NCBI GenBank assembly: GCA_002402245.1
Contig: NVVP01000028.1
Span: forward strand, 1,495 to 11,675
DNA length: 10,181 nucleotides
Origin: Gammaproteobacteria bacterium
Lineage (GTDB): Bacteria; Pseudomonadota; Gammaproteobacteria; Nitrosococcales; Methylophagaceae
Reading direction: 5' to 3'
Below the pieces are notes generated by a model. It was given only the letters and a program-made list of their open reading frames with translations, made no database searches and had not been told where the DNA came from. Within the stretch, counting starts at the first letter, position 1. Every line of letters begins with the position of its first letter. Shown here one piece after another: positions 1 to 7,419 of this stretch. Position numbers and translations under genes: made by a program.

Positions 1-464
1 TGCCTGAACAATCAGTGATTCATTTTTTCTACAATATCAGCATGCCTTCACTATTGAGTCTATTTAAACGTTACTTTTTTGAGCTACTTATTACATCAGT
101 AACGCTATTATTATTTTGGTTATGGCGGATTAGTTTACGCGTACAGGGTATACGACATTCTGTTTCAGGTGCCCGTCGAATTTTTTCAGAACATTTAAGA
201 GCCAGTGCTGAATTTTTGGTAGCCAGAAAGCAGTATAAAAGCTTATTAACCCCTATAAATGAAGATATTACCGCACAAATGATTCCACTACATCCGGGGT
301 TCGTACTACTGGATCCTGAGGCTAAAGTGAACTTAATTGCCAAGCGTGTAGGCATGACAGAAGAGGCGATTCAAATGTGGCTGGGCTATATAGAACACGT
401 TAGAAATCAAGATGAATTAATTGCAGCACTTAAATTGGGCAGTGCCATTCGGAGAAAATTATGA
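1..464 (+). CDS. DUF4350-like membrane protein, C-terminal part (5' end outside window)
   Basis: The frame is open from base 3 with no stop before the window edge, so this is the 3' end of a longer gene. The GTG at 15 and the ATG at 42 are internal codons, not likely starts. About 154 residues are visible. A hydrophobic helix (FELLITSVTLLLFWLW) is followed by basic residues, then a segment ARRIFSEHLRASAEFL and a helical cytoplasmic tail ending in RRKL. This helix, the 'EHLRA' segment and the tail resemble the C-terminus of DUF4350 proteins, which commonly sit just before moxR in Gammaproteobacteria. The stop overlaps the moxR start by 4 bases (ATGA), implying translational coupling. The function of DUF4350 is unknown; a role in envelope or metalloprotein maturation with MoxR is only inferred. 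The family call rests on the C-terminal pattern and context, because the N-terminal domain is not visible. Confidence 0.7.
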   Translation, partial: PEQSVIHFFYNISMPSLLSLFKRYFFELLITSVTLLLFWLWRISLRVQGIRHSVSGARRIFSEHLRASAEFLVARKQYKSLLTPINEDITAQMIPLHPGFVLLDPEAKVNLIAKRVGMTEEAIQMWLGYIEHVRNQDELIAALKLGSAIRRKL

Positions 465-1480
465 GCGAGACGAACAATACTCTAGACGTCAGTGTTGAAG
501 ATGAACACACAACAGCCGTGGAAAATAAAAGTAGTAATAATGAGCCTTTGCAGAACTTGTTAGCACAAGTTAATCGAGCTGTAGTAGGGCAAGAGGCGGT
601 TGTTCGCCATGTAGTACTAGCATTATTAGCTAATGGTCATGTGCTACTTGAAGGTGTACCGGGTTTAGGTAAAACATTGTTGGTGAGGGCCTTAGCCAAA
701 ACATTTTCCGGTGATTTTAAGCGAATCCAATTTACACCTGATTTGATGCCATCAGATATAACCGGACATGTGGTTTATGACATGACTAATAAGTCATTCC
801 AAATGAATCACGGCCCGGTATTCACCAATCTTTTATTAGCTGATGAAATTAACCGAGCCCCGGCGAAGTCTCAAGCAGCCTTATTAGAGGTGATGCAAGA
901 GCGTCATGTCACTACGGAGGGTGAGTCTCGACCAGTGCCATTACCTTTTATGGTATTAGCTACTCAGAATCCATTAGAGCAAGAAGGTACTTATCCATTA
1001 CCTGAGGCCGAGTTAGATAGGTTCTTAGTTAAAGTGGTGATGAACTTCCCGACCCGCGAAAAAGAAGTTGAACTGACCAAATTAATCACCCAAGGTGTTG
1101 TCGATGATAATAGTTCATTGGATGCTATTGAAGCCGCACTGACGGCAAGTGATTTATTGAACTATCAACAACAGGTTGCCAATGTTGAAGTTGATGAACA
1201 AGTGATTGATTATGCGGTGCGAATTGTACGTACTACGCGTGAACATCCCTCTATTTATCGTGGCGCAGGATCTCGTGCCTGTATTGCCATGGTGAGAATA
1301 GCTAAAGCGAATGCCTTTTTAGAAGGACGTAACTTTGTCTTACCCGATGATATTAAATCAATGGCTGTACCGGTACTGCAACATCGTATTGCCTTAACAC
1401 CTGATGTTGAGATTGAAGGCCTGACGGCGCCTGATGTATTGGCTCAAATGTTAGATGATATTGAAGCTCCGCGTCAGTGA
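461..1480 (+). CDS. MoxR family AAA+ ATPase
   Basis: This is a complete 339-residue MoxR-type AAA+ ATPase (AAA_3 class), a normal length for the family. Visible motifs are Walker A GVPGLGKT (65-72), Walker B LLLADE (D128/E129) followed by INRAP, sensor 1 in ATQNP (N170), and the conserved EGTYPLPEAELDRF segment with candidate arginine finger R187. A C-terminal lid follows, with GAGSRA around residue 270. The first ~35 residues are acidic and low in complexity. MoxR ATPases act as chaperone-like remodellers, usually paired with vWA-domain proteins, in assembling or activating envelope or metal-containing complexes. The partner here is presumably the DUF58 protein downstream. The ATG overlaps the upstream stop by 4 bases, and the TGA overlaps the downstream GTG start by 4 bases. 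The family call is secure; the client is unknown. Confidence 0.95.
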   Translation: MSETNNTLDVSVEDEHTTAVENKSSNNEPLQNLLAQVNRAVVGQEAVVRHVVLALLANGHVLLEGVPGLGKTLLVRALAKTFSGDFKRIQFTPDLMPSDITGHVVYDMTNKSFQMNHGPVFTNLLLADEINRAPAKSQAALLEVMQERHVTTEGESRPVPLPFMVLATQNPLEQEGTYPLPEAELDRFLVKVVMNFPTREKEVELTKLITQGVVDDNSSLDAIEAALTASDLLNYQQQVANVEVDEQVIDYAVRIVRTTREHPSIYRGAGSRACIAMVRIAKANAFLEGRNFVLPDDIKSMAVPVLQHRIALTPDVEIEGLTAPDVLAQMLDDIEAPRQ

Positions 1481-2859
1481 TAGTGTCTTTTTTCACCACC
1501 CTTAGGCCGACTAAACGGCTATTTTCAGTGTTAGTGATGCTGGCAGTAGCAGGTTTTGTTATTGGCCTTGCACGCATCATTTGGCCTGATGTTACGGTGG
1601 TGGGAATGAATTCTTCGGCATGGTGGAATGCGGCAGAAAATATCTGGTGGACAGTGGCGATTAGCTTATTAATTTCACTTATTTATGACGTGTTGACTCG
1701 CCCTACAAAAGAAGACTTTGCGGTCGAGCGTAGTTTGCCCAAATCATTTGCATTGAATCGGCAGCAAATGATTAGCTTTAGCTTTGAAAATAAAAGCCAA
1801 CGGCCATTGGATGTTAGTTTGAGTGATGTGATTCCAAGTCAATTCGAAAGTGTGGCTTTTCCTTTAGAACAAAAGGTTGAAGTGGCGACACAAGGTATAT
1901 TCAAATACTCAATCTTACCTAAGCAGCGTGGCCTTGCAGTGTTTGGCCAAGCCTATGTATTGATACGCTCTAGTTTAGGTTTATGGCAGTTTATCTATCG
2001 TTTAGCTAAGGAGGATGAAAGAAAGGTTTATCCCGATTTTAGTGCTATTTCTAGCTCATTTGTATTTGGCGTTGAACAAACCATGAAAAATATGGGCGCC
2101 CACATTGCCAAGAGAAAAGGTGATGGTATGGAGTTTAATCAATTACGTGATTTCCGTGCCGGTGATACCCTCAAACAAATAGATTGGAAGGCCACGGCGA
2201 GATTAGGCTCACCCATTTCACGTGAATACCAAGAAGAGAAAGATCAAAATATTGTCTTTCTGCTAGATTGTAGCCGCCGTATGCGAGCGGTAGAACAAAA
2301 CTTAAGCTATTTTGATTATGCCCTTAATGCTTTGTTATTGAGCAGTTATATTGCTTTGGATAAAGGTGATGCTGTGGGTGTGATGACCTTTTCAGGTGAA
2401 CCGAGTTGGTTACCTCCGGTTAAAGGCAAGGCCAGTATTAACCAATTACTCAATCACCTTTATGATTTATCGACGTCAACAGAAAGCAGTGATTATGTAC
2501 AGGCTGCCGAAGCGATATTAGTCAAACACCGTAAACGCTCATTGATTATATTAATTACCAATGTACGCGATGAAGATAGCGATGATTTATATCGTGCGGT
2601 TGATGTGTTATCGAAACAACATTTAGTGATGGTCGTGGCCCTACAAGAAGGTATGTTGGGTCAGGTTAATGACTTGCCAATGGATACACAAGATGATGTC
2701 ATGTACTACGCCGGTGTTAAGCATTTTGAACACGCGCGTAAGAAGATGTTAGCTTTACTCAAAGCAAGAGGCATCTCCGTTGTTGATGCCACCCATAAAA
2801 ATATTCACATCAAATTGGTAACTGAATATTTAGCTTTAAAGCAATATGGCAAGATTTAA
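1477..2859 (+). CDS. DUF58 domain-containing membrane protein (vWA-like MoxR partner)
   Basis: This is a 460-residue protein with two N-terminal membrane segments (about 15-36 and 55-71), an extended beta-rich region, and the DUF58 signature GDGMEF...LRDFRAGD...IDWKATAR at 215-242. A vWA-like domain follows, starting at strand VFLLDCSRRM. D264 and S266 keep part of a metal-ion-dependent adhesion site, but R268 replaces the usual small third residue, so metal binding may be weak. DUF58 proteins are typically encoded next to moxR and are thought to be its partners. The start is GTG at 1477, in a GTGA overlap with the moxR stop; a second in-frame GTG at 1483 is an alternative. The gene ends the operon, since a hairpin terminator overlaps its stop codon. 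Family and pairing are firm; the biological process is not known. Confidence 0.92.
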   Translation: MIVSFFTTLRPTKRLFSVLVMLAVAGFVIGLARIIWPDVTVVGMNSSAWWNAAENIWWTVAISLLISLIYDVLTRPTKEDFAVERSLPKSFALNRQQMISFSFENKSQRPLDVSLSDVIPSQFESVAFPLEQKVEVATQGIFKYSILPKQRGLAVFGQAYVLIRSSLGLWQFIYRLAKEDERKVYPDFSAISSSFVFGVEQTMKNMGAHIAKRKGDGMEFNQLRDFRAGDTLKQIDWKATARLGSPISREYQEEKDQNIVFLLDCSRRMRAVEQNLSYFDYALNALLLSSYIALDKGDAVGVMTFSGEPSWLPPVKGKASINQLLNHLYDLSTSTESSDYVQAAEAILVKHRKRSLIILITNVRDEDSDDLYRAVDVLSKQHLVMVVALQEGMLGQVNDLPMDTQDDVMYYAGVKHFEHARKKMLALLKARGISVVDATHKNIHIKLVTEYLALKQYGKI

Positions 2860-2890
2860 AGCTGCACTATATTATTGCTAGCAGCTTTTT
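2858..2890 (+). terminator. Rho-independent terminator after the DUF58 gene
   Basis: An 8-bp perfect stem pairs AAAGCTGC (2858-2865) with GCAGCTTT (2881-2888) around a 15-base AT-rich loop, followed by a short T-run (2886-2890). The left arm overlaps the TAA stop codon (2857-2859). The loop is longer than ideal and the T-run is short, so termination may be partial. It plausibly separates the MoxR operon from the sensor-kinase operon. Confidence 0.65.
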
Positions 2891-3059
2891 AATGTTCTTC
2901 TTTGGTTCATAAAATACACATTAAAATAATTAAATAAACTTAATCTGTTTTAAATTAACAACTTATATTTTAGGCATGATATATGTATTAACGTAGTCAA
3001 CAGCCTAGATTACTTATGTATTTTAGGTCAGTATTCCTTCAAAATATTAAGGCAATAAG
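2891..3059 (+). promoter_or_regulatory. AT-rich leader and probable promoter region of the sensor-kinase gene
   Basis: No credible gene lies in this non-coding stretch; the longest ATG-led frames are only a few codons. A weak sigma70-like promoter can be proposed: TTAACA (2955-2960), a 17-base spacer, then GATATA (2978-2983). The -35 matches five of six consensus bases but the -10 only three, so the placement is tentative. Two near-identical motifs, listed separately as a repeat, flank this position. The ribosome binding site is AAGG (3049-3052), 7 bases before the TTG start. Confidence 0.35.
2961..3027 (+). repeat. Pair of direct repeats, candidate operator
   Basis: The first copy is ACTTATATTTTAGG (2961-2974). 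The second is ACTTATGTATTTTAGG (3012-3027), identical except for two inserted bases. The copies are in the same orientation and their right ends lie 53 bases apart, close to five helical turns. They occupy the predicted promoter and leader of the sensor-kinase gene, so a regulator-binding role is possible. The surrounding DNA is very AT-rich, which raises the odds of chance similarity; only the AGG ends are informative. Confidence 0.35.
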
Positions 3060-6000
3060 TTGACTACCGATGATGAGTTATTGGATCCTGCTGAGCAGAA
3101 TTCGCCGATGCGAATTGTTAAAAGTCGGCGTGAATACAATACTTGGGTGGGCAATGAAACCTTAGAAGATTACGCCTTACGTTTTACACCTCATTCATTT
3201 CGTAAATGGTCTATTTTTCGAGTATCAAATACGGCATTAGGTGCGATTTCTTTTTTGGTTCTAGAAGCTATTGGTGGCACGCTCGCCGTTAATTATGGCT
3301 TTGTAAATGCATTTTGGGCCATTCTTGCAGTCAGTTTAATTATCTTTTTGACCAGTTTGCCTATCAGTTATTATGCGGCTGAATATGGTCTAGATATGGA
3401 CTTACTGACACGAGGTGCTGGTTTTGGTTATATTGGTTCAACCATTTCTTCGTTTATTTACGCTACGTTCACATTCATTCTATTCGCCTTAGAAGCCGCC
3501 ATAATGGCCTATGCCTTGGGTATGTATTTTGATATTCCCTTATATATTTGTTATCTATTATCGGCCATTGTCATCATTCCTCTTGTAACTCACGGGGTTA
3601 CGCTAATAAGTAAGATTCAGATGATTACTCAGCCTTTGTGGCTGTTGCTGATGGCATTACCTTTTGCCTGTATTTTAATCAAAGAACCTCAAGTTATTAG
3701 TGGTGTAATGAGTTTTTCTGGTGAGTCGGGGTATGACAGTAGCTTTAATATTTATATGTTTGCTACGGCTGTGGGGGTTGGAGTAGCGTTAATACCGCAG
3801 GTAGGTGAGCAAGTCGATTTCCTTCGTTTCATGCCTGAAAAAACAGCCAAGAATAAGTTTAGTTGGTATCTAGGGGTATTTTTAGCAGGCCCCGGTTGGA
3901 TATTCATCGGCATGTTTAAAATGTTTGCCGGTGTGTTACTGGCTTACCTTGCCTTGATGGCTAATAAATCAATAGAAGAATCGGTAATGCCCACACATAT
4001 GTATGAAGTGGGCTTTAGTTATGTTTTTTCTAATCCAGAGTGGGTATTGGCTGTAACAGTATTTTTTGTGGTGCTATCACAAATAAAAATTAATATTACC
4101 AATGCTTATGCCGGGTCATTAGCCTGGTCAAACTTCTTTGCTAGGCTTACTCATAGTCACCCTGGACGAGTGGTATGGTTATTATTTAATGTATTGATCG
4201 CGACCATGTTGATGCTGTTAGATGTTTTTCAGGCTCTTGAGCAAGTTCTAGGCTTATATTCCAACATTGCGATCGCTTGGATTACTTCTGTGGTGGCAGA
4301 CTTAGTGATCAACAAACCATTGGGTTTAAGCCCTAAAGGAATAGAATTTCGCCGCGCCTATTTATATGATATTAATCCGGTTGGCGTGGGTTCCATGGCG
4401 GTAGCGTCTTTATTATCGATATTAGCCTTTACCGGCATGTTGGGTTTAGAAGCTCAGGCTTTTTCTTCATTTATTGCCATGGCTACTGCACTGATTTTCT
4501 CTCCTTTAATTGCCTGGTGGACTAAGGGGAAATATTACCTGGCAAGGCAACCCTTTAAATTTCACCCTAGTAAAAAAACAGAAACATGCAGTCTCTGTGA
4601 CAGGGAGTATGAAATTAATGATATGGCTTATTGTCCTGCCTATCAGGAACCTATTTGTTCTTTATGTTGCTGTCTTGATGTGCGTTGTGATGATGCCTGT
4701 AAACCTCATGCTAAATTAAATGAGCAATGGAAGACGTTGATGATGAAGCTCTTGCCTAAATCAGCGTGGTCTTATATTCATAGTGGCATTGGCCATTACT
4801 TATTATTGATGGTGTTAACACTTTTATTGTTGGCTTCAATTTTTGGCCTTATTTACCTGCATATTGAGTTAACCGTTACCGAAAATGTTACCCAAGTCTT
4901 GGCGGAGCTTAGGACTGGGTTTATAAAGGCATTTTCAGCTTTGGTTCTGGTCAGTGGCATTATTGTTTGGTGGCTAATATTGACCTCAAAAAGCCGAAAA
5001 GTAGCTCAGCAAGAGTCTAACTACCAAACTAGTTTATTACAGCGTGAAATTGTATTGCATGATTTTACCGATAAAAAACTGCAACAAGCACGACGAGTGG
5101 CTGAGCAAGCAAATAACGCGAAAAGTCGATATATAACCGGGATTAGCCATGAGCTACGCACGCCGTTAAATAGCATTTTAGGTTATGCCCAATTATTAGA
5201 TAATAATGCCTCTGATGTGGATAAAAGTCGCCATGCGGTTAACGTTATTCTTAGGAGTGGAGAGCATTTATTATCATTAATTGAAGGCACGTTAGATATT
5301 GCCCGAATAGAAAATGGCAAGTTAAAATTTGATTTTAAATCACTGCGTCTTCCAGAATATATTCAGCATACTATCAGTATGTTTGAGCTTCAGGCTTTGA
5401 ACAAAGGTTTACGATTTAATTACGACATCAGTGATGATATTCCTGCGGTGGTACGAGCTGATCAGAAACGTCTAAGTCAGATTCTACTCAATATTATTGG
5501 CAATGCAGTTAAATACACGCAGTCTGGTTCGATTAATTTACGCTTTAAGTATGCTCGTGAAATTTTATCGGTAGAGGTAGAAGACACGGGGCCGGGTATA
5601 AAATCCTCTGAGCTTGAAACTATTTTTGAATCTTTTGTCCGTGGTAGTGGTGTTAAAGGCGTAGGGGGAACGGGCTTAGGGTTAACCATTAGTAAATTAT
5701 TAACTGAGTTAATGGGCGGCGAAATTAATGTTGAAAGCCAAGAGGGTATAGGCACGCTATTTAAAGTACGTTTGTTTTTACCTGCGGTGATAGTTGAAGA
5801 GGAATTGTTAGCGATGACGATGAATATACCGCTTGGTTATAAAGGCGGTAAGAAAAAAATATTGGTAGTAGATAATGAGCCGGTAGATAGAGAATTGGTG
5901 GCTAATATTCTTGAACCTTTAGGCTTTGAAGTTAAACAAGCCGCTTCGGGAGCTGAATGTTTGCAGCTCTACCCACAGTTTCAGCCTGACATTATTTTTA

Positions 6001-6473
6001 TGGATCTTGCAATGCCGGAAATGGATGGCTGGGAAACTATTCATTTGATTAGAAATGTGCATCGATCTGAGGTGAAAATCGGCATTATTTCAGCTAATGC
6101 ATTTGATAAAAACAGTGAGAATTCATCCGGTATATTAGACCGCGATTTTATTGTGAAACCACTCAATATATTAGAACTTATCAACTGGATTGGTGATCGC
6201 TTAAATCTTGAATGGCTTGAGCCTAAAACAGTAGCTGATGCCGAGGTATTACCTAGAAATGGCGACTACTCAGTACCTTCGAATACAGTACTGAATGAGT
6301 TATTAGAAATGATTGATATGGGCTATATAGTGGGGGTGAGAAAATTACTTACTAAGTTAGAACAGCACGATAGTGACTATCCACAGTTTATTGCGGATGT
6401 TAGACGAATGGCAGACAATTTTGAATTAGAAAGTATGAAACTATTTATTGAGGATAAGAAGAATAATGGCTGA
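3060..6473 (+). CDS. NCS1-type permease/hybrid sensor histidine kinase fusion
   Basis: This is an 1137-residue membrane sensor. In order: an NCS1-like permease domain (about 30-495) with many hydrophobic helices, the entry segment EDYALRFTPHSFRKW and the motif QVGEQVDFLRFMP (247-259); a Cys-rich cluster (510-550); two more membrane helices (about 580-601 and 621-641) with a short loop between; a coiled linker; HisKA with SHELRTPLN (phospho-accepting H697); HATPase_c with N-box N811/N815, G1 DTGPG (842-846) and G2 GGTGLG (869-874). A receiver follows, with D938, phospho-acceptor D982, S1011 and K1033, then a helical tail (about 1062-1137). All catalytic motifs look intact. The start is TTG: an in-frame TAA lies at 3048-3050, AAGG is spaced 7 bases before the TTG, and the next candidate is ATG at 3108 (codon 17). 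It overlaps the regulator gene by 8 bases. NCS1 carriers take nucleobases, hydantoins or allantoin. The neighbouring formamidase suggests an amide or related N-compound as signal, but this is inferred. CbrA is a precedent for a transporter-kinase fusion, but with an SLC5-type carrier. Confidence 0.9.
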   Translation: MTTDDELLDPAEQNSPMRIVKSRREYNTWVGNETLEDYALRFTPHSFRKWSIFRVSNTALGAISFLVLEAIGGTLAVNYGFVNAFWAILAVSLIIFLTSLPISYYAAEYGLDMDLLTRGAGFGYIGSTISSFIYATFTFILFALEAAIMAYALGMYFDIPLYICYLLSAIVIIPLVTHGVTLISKIQMITQPLWLLLMALPFACILIKEPQVISGVMSFSGESGYDSSFNIYMFATAVGVGVALIPQVGEQVDFLRFMPEKTAKNKFSWYLGVFLAGPGWIFIGMFKMFAGVLLAYLALMANKSIEESVMPTHMYEVGFSYVFSNPEWVLAVTVFFVVLSQIKINITNAYAGSLAWSNFFARLTHSHPGRVVWLLFNVLIATMLMLLDVFQALEQVLGLYSNIAIAWITSVVADLVINKPLGLSPKGIEFRRAYLYDINPVGVGSMAVASLLSILAFTGMLGLEAQAFSSFIAMATALIFSPLIAWWTKGKYYLARQPFKFHPSKKTETCSLCDREYEINDMAYCPAYQEPICSLCCCLDVRCDDACKPHAKLNEQWKTLMMKLLPKSAWSYIHSGIGHYLLLMVLTLLLLASIFGLIYLHIELTVTENVTQVLAELRTGFIKAFSALVLVSGIIVWWLILTSKSRKVAQQESNYQTSLLQREIVLHDFTDKKLQQARRVAEQANNAKSRYITGISHELRTPLNSILGYAQLLDNNASDVDKSRHAVNVILRSGEHLLSLIEGTLDIARIENGKLKFDFKSLRLPEYIQHTISMFELQALNKGLRFNYDISDDIPAVVRADQKRLSQILLNIIGNAVKYTQSGSINLRFKYAREILSVEVEDTGPGIKSSELETIFESFVRGSGVKGVGGTGLGLTISKLLTELMGGEINVESQEGIGTLFKVRLFLPAVIVEEELLAMTMNIPLGYKGGKKKILVVDNEPVDRELVANILEPLGFEVKQAASGAECLQLYPQFQPDIIFMDLAMPEMDGWETIHLIRNVHRSEVKIGIISANAFDKNSENSSGILDRDFIVKPLNILELINWIGDRLNLEWLEPKTVADAEVLPRNGDYSVPSNTVLNELLEMIDMGYIVGVRKLLTKLEQHDSDYPQFIADVRRMADNFELESMKLFIEDKKNNG
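4587..4709 (+). other. Cys-rich putative metal-binding cluster within the sensor kinase
   Basis: Residues 510-550 of the permease-kinase hold nine cysteines and one histidine in the pattern C-x2-C-x11-C-x7-C-x2-C-C-C-x4-C-x3-C-x2-H. The cluster lies just after the last permease helix and before two extra membrane helices, so the topology predicts a cytoplasmic location. The spacing resembles zinc-ribbon or treble-clef style metal sites, but it could equally bind an iron-sulfur centre or act as a thiol switch. The cysteine arrangement is seen directly; metal binding is inferred. Confidence 0.55.
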
Positions 6474-7380
6474 ACAACAAGAGAATGCTGTCGTCCTTAT
6501 TGTCGATGACGTCCCTGATACGCTTGCAGCCCTGCATGACTCTTTAGTCGAGGCTGGCTACACCGTATTGATTGCAAATAATGGCAAGAAAGCATTAGAC
6601 ATTAGTCGTAAGGTGACACCTGACATTATTTTATTGGATGCTTTAATGCCTGAAATGGATGGTTTTGAAGTTTGCCAACAGTTGAAAAATGATATGAGAA
6701 CACGCCATATTCCAGTGGTTTTCATGACCGCTCTGACAGAGTCAGAACATGTGGTGGCTGGGTTTTCAGCGGGTGGTATAGATTATGTTACTAAGCCAGT
6801 TCGAACAATTGAAGTAATTGCTCGATTGAATACGCATTTGAAACATTCGCGAGTACTTAATCAAACACAAGGTGCACTGGATGCATTTGGTCAGGCTGCG
6901 GTGGCGGTGTTACCTAAAACAGCTAATATTATCTGGCAGACACCATTAGCACGCACGTTGCTAGATAAATATATGCACGCTACGCAACAGCATGATGCTT
7001 TCCATCATTGGGTGGCTGAATTACACCTCGGTGGTGAGAAAAGGCTAAGACCATTTATGCTTCAATGTCCCAAGGGCAGACTTATTTTCAGCCCTGTAGA
7101 CATTACCAATGATGAGCAATGGTTAATCATATTACGCGAAGAGTCTGAAACAGCTCAGATCGAAGCGCTTAAAGCTATTTTCAATTTAACTAACCGAGAG
7201 TCAGAAGTATTACATTGGATCACTCTAGGCAAAACCGATAAGAGTATTAGCGAGATTCTGGGCAGCAGTTCGAGAACGGTTAATAAGCACACCGAACATA
7301 TCTTCGTTAAATTAGGGGTTGAAACCCGAACGTCAGCCGCATCTCTCGCCTTAAATAAGCTGCACTCGATACGAGGTTAA
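6466..7380 (+). CDS. LuxR-family DNA-binding response regulator
   Basis: This is a 304-residue regulator. Residues 8-125 form a receiver with acidic pair D14/D15, phospho-acceptor D58 in LLDALMPEMDG, T88 and K110. Residues about 138-230 are a linker with a possible PAS-like fold (IIWQTPLARTLL at 155-166). Residues 240-300 are a LuxR/GerE helix-turn-helix, beginning LTNRESEVL and containing SSRTVNKHTEHIFVKLG. I chose ATG at 6466 because GAGGA (6450-6454) precedes it; a TTG at 6448 in the same frame would add six residues and lacks comparable support. The start lies 8 bases inside the upstream kinase gene, which implies coupled translation and makes that kinase the likely cognate partner. Its targets probably include the downstream porin-formamidase genes, judged from position only. 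The extra linker domain makes it longer than a minimal NarL-type regulator (about 210 residues). Confidence 0.92.
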   Translation: MAEQQENAVVLIVDDVPDTLAALHDSLVEAGYTVLIANNGKKALDISRKVTPDIILLDALMPEMDGFEVCQQLKNDMRTRHIPVVFMTALTESEHVVAGFSAGGIDYVTKPVRTIEVIARLNTHLKHSRVLNQTQGALDAFGQAAVAVLPKTANIIWQTPLARTLLDKYMHATQQHDAFHHWVAELHLGGEKRLRPFMLQCPKGRLIFSPVDITNDEQWLIILREESETAQIEALKAIFNLTNRESEVLHWITLGKTDKSISEILGSSSRTVNKHTEHIFVKLGVETRTSAASLALNKLHSIRG

Positions 7381-7392
7381 GCCTAGATTTAG

Positions 7393-7419
7393 CAATAATC
7401 CATAAGAGGTTATTGTTTT
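7393..7419 (+). terminator. Rho-independent terminator after the response regulator
   Basis: The stem pairs CAATAATC (7393-7400) with GGTTATTG (7408-7415), 8 pairs including one G-T, around a 7-base loop and followed by TTTT (7416-7419). It lies 12 bases after the regulator stop, and its right arm covers the stop codon of the convergent lipoprotein gene. The stem is AT-rich, so it may be weak. There is no good T-run for the opposite strand, so I call it for + strand transcripts only. Confidence 0.6.

Noticed and set aside
15..464. GTG at 15 as a true start giving a complete 149-residue protein
   Set aside because: The same frame is open upstream to the window edge and the protein resembles only the C-terminal end of a DUF4350 family member.
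1..2890. MoxR-DUF58 genes as part of the amide-sensing system
   Set aside because: A terminator and 200 bases of non-coding DNA separate them from the kinase, and this gene set is a common stand-alone operon.
4510..4719. Plus-strand open frame of 69 codons
   Set aside because: It overlaps the permease-kinase in another frame and encodes no recognisable domain, while the main frame is continuous across it.
6448..7380. TTG at 6448 as the response regulator start
   Set aside because: ATG at 6466 has GAGGA upstream and begins right before the receiver; the TTG would add only six residues and lacks comparable support.
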